In this document: in pieces, positions 58,440 through 64,000 of the stretch | Layout of the letters: each line of letters begins with the position of its first letter | Position numbering within the stretch: position 1 is the stretch's first letter | Assembly (NCBI GenBank): GCA_029931535.1 | Contig: JAQPZY010000809.1 | Coordinates: forward strand, 1-64,000 | DNA: 64,000 bases | From: Margaritifera margaritifera | Lineage: Eukaryota; Mollusca; Bivalvia; Unionida; Margaritiferidae | Direction: 5' to 3' | Notes under the pieces: model-generated | Databases searched by the model: none | Told to the model about the DNA's origin: nothing | The model's input: only the letters and a program-made list of their open reading frames with translations | Position numbers and translations under genes: made by a program

Positions 58440-60900
58440 CATCATCTAAGTTGTCTTTTGGGATTTCTACTTTCAATCATATTTTTGTGTTGTATATTAT
58501 ATTTTCTTCCCAGTTCTCTTGCTTCTTCCTCATCATGACTGGAAGACCCCTCCCATTTCCAAAAGGGGTCTGTGACACTTCCTGATTTACGGAAGTCACC
58601 AGTTTCCATAAGGAAGAGATCATTTCCATAAGGAAGAGATCCTTGGCTTTCTGGGATATAGAAATCTCCCACTCCTGCAAGGGTGGGATCACTGAGTGAG
58701 TGAGGGATCCTCAATACTTCCCAGTAGTAACTCTAGCCTTCCCAACACAAAGGAAGTTCTGAACTTCTTGCTTGAGTGGATCTGTTTTTACATTGAGGGG
58801 ATCACGTTTGTTGGAGTCAAGTTCCCTGAACAGAGACTTCTCAAAAAGATCTATATTGTTTGACCAGTCATTGCCTGGTGACCAAGAACTGGTCACTGGT
58901 CATCAGGTAGTGTGTTAAGTGACAGTTACCAAATGTCTGTTACTGGTCATCAGGTGTTGTGTCAAGTGACAGTAATTGAAGGTCTGTCACTAGTCATTGT
59001 GTACTGGTCACCTGGTCACAGGGTACCATGCACCAGGTAATGTGTCAACTGACATTGACTAAATGTCTGTCACCAGACACAGAGCAATAGGCAACAGTCA
59101 ATGGTGACCGTTTATGGTGGTTGGTACTGATCTCTCATTTTCAGTCTCTGTTCACTGAGCACTGAATTCTGGGCACTGGGTTTAGGCACCAGGCACCTGT
59201 TTTTGGACTGGGTACCAGTTTTGACCACTGGTTTAGGGAAAGGGATTGGGTCAGTATCCCCCTTTCTCTGTTTCCATTCAATCCCAGTGGGGAACAGGCT
59301 TTAAGTTTTGCTGACCCTTCTACGGGAAAGGATTGGATTGACAACCCTCCTTTTGTGATCTTCCTGTTCAATCCCTATGTGGCTTGGAGACTCCCACCAC
59401 CTGTTTCCCTTTCCTACAAAGATACCATGGATGGCATTGATGTGGTCCCATGGATCAGCAGACTGGGTCAGCCATAGATCAACCAGCCTCCTCTTACCTT
59501 GTTATTGAGGGAACGGCATAGGGACCACCACTTTCCTCCTTCATTGTCGGGAGGAAATCGGTTGTGTCCCATCCTCCCCATGAGTGTAGCAGCCCACAGT
59601 CATAAAGTCCCCTTCCCCAAGGATGGAGATAAGACAGAATAATCCCATCTTTCTCTAACAGCAAGGGCAGTACAACAAACTATCAATTTTGGTTGACACA
59701 GCTGAGTTCCTAGAAGAAGCAGTTACATCAACCCTTCTCTTTTGGAGTTTCCTTCGTCCGACCCTGCTGGTTAGGTGATGGAGGAGGACGAGGTTTACAG
59801 CCCAATTCCCCCATATCTATGTCCAAAACCTTTAGGATCATTGGAGGCTAGGGTCCTCTCCAGTTTGGAGATGCTCTATGAGGTGCAGCCTAAATCAGAT
59901 CTGTTGTTTACTCACTCATTGATGGCAAGGAAGCTAACTCAGAACCTGGCCTGAGGCCAAGAGGTGGCCAGATAGTAGAAGAGGTGGTCTGTCCCCTCTT
60001 CTACACTTTGGTCTCTAGTTTCAGCTTCCAGTTACAGGGTGCTCCAGGTTGCTGAGTGGTTTAAGGCACTTGCCTTTACAGATCACTCACATCTCACCTC
60101 TGTCTTCATGGGTACTAGTCTCGGATCGACCAACGTGGGTATGTTAGAAAGCTTGCCAGTAGCTGCCTGTGGGTTGGTGGTTCTTCCCAGGGTCTTGCCA
60201 GGTTCTTCCTCCACCAAATATGCTGGCTGCCATGTATAGCCTATCATGTGCTTAAAAATGGTGTTGAACCCCACAAAACCAAACCAAACCAGTTATAGGG
60301 TCCACTCGCCTGCATAGTCCCATAAGCCCCCAGCCGGTGCTTGCCAGGGGAGGATTTTTTGCAAAAACCTAGGTCCATCTACTGGTTAAGTCTGTTGAAA
60401 CTTTGGAACTGAAGGCTCATATGCTACTTACTATAGACTTACATGCTGATCTTTGTTCAGTTGCTACCTTCAGTCTGTTGAAGGAGGACTTCTTGTCTTC
60501 ATCTGCTTTGCTGAGATCGTTGGAAACTGTTGCCAAGATATTGAGACACTCACACTTGATGTCCATGGTGCTTTCTGCTGAGCTTCTCTATATCTTTATG
60601 GATGCTGCCTTGGAGACATTAATGGTTTTGCTGCAGCACAGCACAAGTCTTTTGAGGGACACCCCACTCAATGTGAAGATGTTATTTAGAGGGATGATTC
60701 TTCAGGTATCAACAACACTAGTCCTTGGCCACAGTTCCAGGCCTGGTTAAACTGGTGAAAAAACATTACCATCCTGAAAGGTCTATGGCTTCTCCTCCTA
60801 AACATTTTAAACAATAACACTAGCAGAACCATCAGACTCAGCTTAAAACACCTTTCTACTCCTATTTCTCATGATGAGGTGGTCAAAGGGGTCAAGCGAG
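58440..60900 (+). pseudogene. DIRS-2 gag-like region (decayed)
   Basis: No intact frame. Plus-strand pieces such as EEDEVYSPIPPYLCPKPLGS and LEARVLSSLEMLYEVQP (about 59775-59890) and later LKEDFLSSSALLRSLETVAK look like a gag before the polymerase. A degenerate GTCACTGGTCAT/GTGTCAAGTGAC repeat fills about 58870-59110. A SINE interrupts it at 60041. Assignment is by position. Confidence 0.4.
60041..60288 (+). mobile_element. tRNA-headed SINE in DIRS-2
   Basis: Same family as 41553-41799: GGTTGCTGAGTGGTTTAAGG head, ATGGGTACTAGTCTCGG B-box relic, TTCCTCCACCAAATATGCTGG body and AAACCAAACC tail. Flanked by CCAGTTAYAGGGT (60028-60040 and 60289-60301), a 13-bp target duplication with one mismatch. 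Its promoter boxes are more mutated than in the other copy. Confidence 0.87.
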
Positions 60901-61194
60901 AAAGTTTTTGGACCCCTTCCCTTCTCTAAGGAAGGAGGCAGTCATCCTTAGGGAGCCAACATCTCTTCTGCCAAGTCCCTCTCTTCAACTTTTCAGTAGG
61001 TGCCAGGATGATCCTTTTTTCAGAGCCTTGGTTGGACCTCATGATGATGTGTGGGTCCTTTCTACAACAAAGAAGGGTTACAAGCTTCTCATTTGGACCC
61101 ACCACCTCTTTCAAGGCCTCCCATTTGGTTCCACTAGGCTCAACTGGTATCTCTATGGGAAGAGGTGCAGTAGAGAGGGTGAAAGCATCCAAAG

Positions 61195-62640
61195 TCTGGG
61201 ATTTTATTGTTGGATCTTCCTAGTTTTAAAAAAGGGGGAAAGTTTTGACTCATTATAATCAATCTTTCCCCATTGAACAAGTTTCTTCAGGAAGAGAGTT
61301 TCAAGATGGAGACATCCACCTCAGTCATGAATGCCATGAGGCTGAACAACTCAACGGTCTACATAGATCTCCAGGATGCCTATTTTCATGTCCCCGTCTT
61401 CCCAGCCCATGAAATTCCTGCAGTTTTGTCCAGGAAAGTACTTTCAATTTCAGGCTCTTTCCTTCAGCCTAGCTTCCACTCTGTTCTTAGGAGTCCCCAT
61501 CCTTCAGTACTTCAGTGACTGGTTGATACACAGTATCCTCAGACGTACCTTTCTGAGGGATCTGTCTCACTGTTGGGAGACAGTGACTCATCAAGGCCTT
61601 ATCCCTGATCAGGAGAAGTCATATCAGATCTCTTCTCAGATATTTGTTGAAATGAGGATGTATTTTCTCATCCATCAAGGGACAGTGCATGTTCCTCCCA
61701 ACAGAATCTCACAAATGCATTCTCTCATAGCACAACTGCGTGGATAAGAAGACTTCGTTTTCTGCACACCTCTGCCTCTTTCTCCTGGGGTCTCTGTATG
61801 CAGCAGCAGACTTAGTTCCCATGGGAAAGCTTCATATGCAGCCTCTCTAGTTCTTGCTTCTAGCAAACTGGAGACCTCACAAGGATCTCCTGTCTGCTCA
61901 GATCTCCTTAGGATCCAAATTTCATCACTGTCTGAGTTGGTGGAAGAATTGGGATAGGTTTCTGACTGGAGCTCCAATTCATGCACTGGAACCTCACTCC
62001 TTCCTGTACCGATGCCTCAGATTCATGCTGTGGTACTCACCTAGAGTCTGAGGGGTAGTCCTGCAGGGTCTGTGGTATCAGAAAGAATCTTCCCTTCATA
62101 TCAACAATCTAGACATGCAGGCTCTTATTCTTGCACTTCAAGAGTGTGTCAACTGCATAAGATATCACTGTGTCATGGTTGCTACAGACAACATGTTGGT
62201 CATGGCATACATCATATGTCAAGGAAGCACTTGTGCCCCTTCTCTCTGCTTGGAAGTCTGAAACCTCCTTCATTGGACAGTGTTGGAGGAAATCACTCTC
62301 AGAGTCCACCGCATTACAGGCAAGAGAAATATTCTGGCAGAGAGCTTGTCCAGACAGGGACAAGCAGTCCTTGTGGAATGGTCTGAACACCACTTGACAG
62401 TGGAGACACTTTTGCATCTGTGGGAAAAGCCAATCATGGTAGATTTATTCACAATGAGATTGAACAAGCTCTCTTTTCATGTCCCTCCAGTGCTGAATCC
62501 AAGGGCATGGGCAGTAGACACCTTCAGTTTGAGGAGGGATCGACAGTATGCCAACACATTCTCAGGCCAGGACTTCCCAGTCACAGCTCATCCTGATAGA
62601 TCCCCAGTGGCCCAAGCAATCATGGTTCAGTGATCTTCCC
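61195..62640 (+). pseudogene. DIRS-2 reverse transcriptase / RNase H relic
   Basis: LNKFLQEESFKMETSTSVMN and VYIDLQDAYFHVPV (first catalytic Asp, about 61360-61402); then FLQFCPGKYFQFQALSFSLA and PILQYFSDWLIHS (61498-61536), where the usual x-D-D core reads F-S-D. RNase H and linker: YHCVMVATDNMLVMAY, then EEITLRVHRITGKRNILAES, LSRQGQAVL and NPRAWAVDTFSLRRD. Several frameshifts separate the blocks, and one of the two catalytic Asp codons is lost. Confidence 0.75.
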
Positions 62641-63330
62641 GACCTGTCAGTTGATGACCCCAGGAAATTACCACTGAGGAGTGATCTGCTGTTGCAGCAC
62701 AGAGAGTCACTTTTGCACAATGCTCCTCAAATACTTCACCTTCACATTTGGCTCGTATTAAATGATCTATCTGCCAGGATCAGTTTTCAAGCAAGGTTGC
62801 ATCAGCAAAGAGAAGTAGTGAAATTTATACCTTCCCAGTGGAAAAGTGTTGTTTACAGTAAGGTGGTAACTATGATTTGGTCTCTGTATGTCTAAATCAA
62901 AAGAGAAAGGAAAGGGTTGGAATCGTCTTTTTCTTCCTCTTAATGGTACCTCTGATACTTCAGAGGACACCCTCTTGGTTTGGATTGTTACAAGAGCTTA
63001 TCAATCTGTCACTGGGAGAGATATTTCTTTCATGAAAATCATAGCTCATGAGGTGAGGGCAGTTGCTGCATCTTGTGCCTTTCATGATCATTTTTCTTTG
63101 GATGATGTCATGAAAGCCACATTCTGGCAGTCTCACTTCACCTTCCCATTGTTTTATCTTTGATCTGTGTCACACCAGAGCAAAGGCATTTTATGCATTA
63201 GACCCAATTGTCAGCTCAGCAAGTTGTCAAGCCATCCTCGAGTCCACAGTATACCATCCTACTGACAGTAATGGTAAATTTACTTTGACAGCTTATCAAT
63301 GGCCATCAGCTTCCCACTGGACTGGCAGAT
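62640..63330 (+). pseudogene. DIRS-2 tyrosine recombinase, partial
   Basis: The C-terminal catalytic half is readable: GKGWNRLFLPLNGTSDTSED, VWIVTRAYQSVTGRDISF and KIIAHEVRAVAASCAFHDHF (the His-x-x-Arg box in A-H-E-V-R), then LDDVMKATFWQSHFTFPLFY with the region of the Tyr nucleophile, stop at about 63163. The N-terminal part (RSDLLLQHRESLLHNAPQIL onwards) merges with the end of the polymerase frame. Circular DIRS DNA would be inserted by this enzyme. Confidence 0.65.
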
Positions 63331-63524
63331 TCAGCTATGCAGTAATAGCAGGTATGTATGAATGCTTTTAAAATGTATATTTGTTAGTGTAAAACTCATT
63401 TTAATTACATAATACTTACCTGCTATTATTATCCAAATCTCTCATCCCTCCCACTATGATGTCCTTCAGTATAGGTACAAGTCAAAGAAGGACAATATTC
63501 CAAATGACAAAAGTTGGCTAAGAT

Positions 63525-63635
63525 ATCAGTCTGGGATCATGTTTTATTCTGGACTTCCAATTACTAATTGGAGGAGGGAATAATCACCTTGGACAGGGGA
63601 CTAGTGACAGGAAAAGACTCTGCAACACAATAATT
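63525..63635 (-). repeat. DIRS-2 right inverted end
   Basis: Reverse complement of 58235-58355 with a few substitutions. Confidence 0.88.
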
Positions 63636-63660
63636 GAAGGTAAGTATTAAATAATTAAAA

Positions 63661-64000
63661 TTAGTTTCACCTCAAAATACTATGTTTTTGAACTACATTA
63701 CCCCCACCCCCATCCCAACAGAATTACATTTGGAAAAACATTAATTCCCAAAAATGCATTCACAACGAGGGGGGGGGGAGAGGGCCATATACAGGGTCTT
63801 ATTCATACCTTCAGTAAGGTATAAACCAGCAATAAACAAGTTTTATTGCTCAATTAATTCAGTAGAATTCACAATAGCTGGCATTAAAGTGATATACTGT
63901 TGGCAAACTAGGAAAGCAGGATGCAGGGGAAATAACTGCAAGATTATGGTTGAGAGCAGTATGGAACATAGTCCTTACAGAAAAGAGCAGAAAATATTAT
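63661..64000. other. Non-coding DNA after DIRS-2
   Basis: No gene seen. Presumably more of the cysteine-rich gene's intron; a G9 tract lies at about 63770. Confidence 0.4.

Larger units (their letters stand above)
58205..63660 (+). mobile_element. DIRS-type retrotransposon, DIRS-2
   Basis: Inverted ends: GTCCAAGGTGATTATTCCCT plus CCTCCAATTAGTAATTGGAG (about 58275-58315) pair with the complement at about 63559-63600; matching runs on to CAACACAA near both tips. Inside are gag-like, reverse transcriptase, RNase H and tyrosine-recombinase relics in the DIRS order. A second small inverted pair, TAATTACATAATACTTACCT (63404) against AGGTAAGTATTAAATAATTA (about 63638), is what DIRS1-type internal complementary regions look like. 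5.4 kb, near full length, with an inserted SINE. Confidence 0.82.

Noticed and set aside
58442..58714. 90-codon minus-strand frame
   Set aside because: Within the DIRS-2 gag-like region, antisense; low-complexity repeats explain its openness.

Overview
The window reads as intron- and transposon-rich, AT-rich animal DNA. A mollusc, most likely a bivalve, is my inference. It rests on the mix of a Maverick/Polinton, DIRS retroelements, tRNA-headed SINEs with AAACC tails, AGGTCA-bearing repeats and many TA arrays. Most open frames are microsatellites or shadows. The real content is transposon genes, nearly all broken, plus exons of two split host genes.

1-17.1 kb is a decayed Maverick/Polinton (a virus-like giant DNA transposon) with terminal inverted repeats of about 600-690 bp. 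In order it holds: a YqaJ-type nuclease relic; minus-strand relics including a fibre-like gene; a packaging ATPase without its P-loop; a coiled-coil protein; the minor capsid (penton) protein; a small basic protein; the double jelly-roll major capsid protein; two hydrophobic core-like peptides; an adenain-type protease; a zinc-ribbon/phospholipase-like gene; a retroviral-type integrase; a protein-primed DNA polymerase B with an internal tandem duplication of about 1 kb; and, on the minus strand beside the right repeat, an HNH homing-endonuclease-like gene. All are interrupted, so this is a dead copy.

17.2-29.9 kb holds pieces of a THAP-domain gene (18.7-22.9 kb). A 2.9 kb Mutator-like transposon (19,111-22,042) sits inside one of its introns, with long inverted repeats and a 10-bp target duplication. 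The rest is non-coding DNA with microsatellites and G/C homopolymers. 29.97-32.18 kb is a second, unrelated Mutator-like element.

36-43 kb is a decayed DIRS-type retroelement (DIRS-1) carrying a SINE and followed by TA arrays that hold a small inverted-repeat element. From 43.8 to 58.06 kb, four phase-compatible exons form part of a secreted or membrane cysteine-rich protein, possibly TNF-receptor-like. Its introns hold a Tc1/mariner relic, a non-LTR retrotransposon fragment, two copies of a twin-hairpin MITE (a third lies at 34.9 kb), several minisatellites and long degenerate repeats. 58.2-63.66 kb is a second DIRS element (DIRS-2) with preserved inverted ends and its own SINE. No rRNA, functional tRNA gene or CRISPR array was seen.
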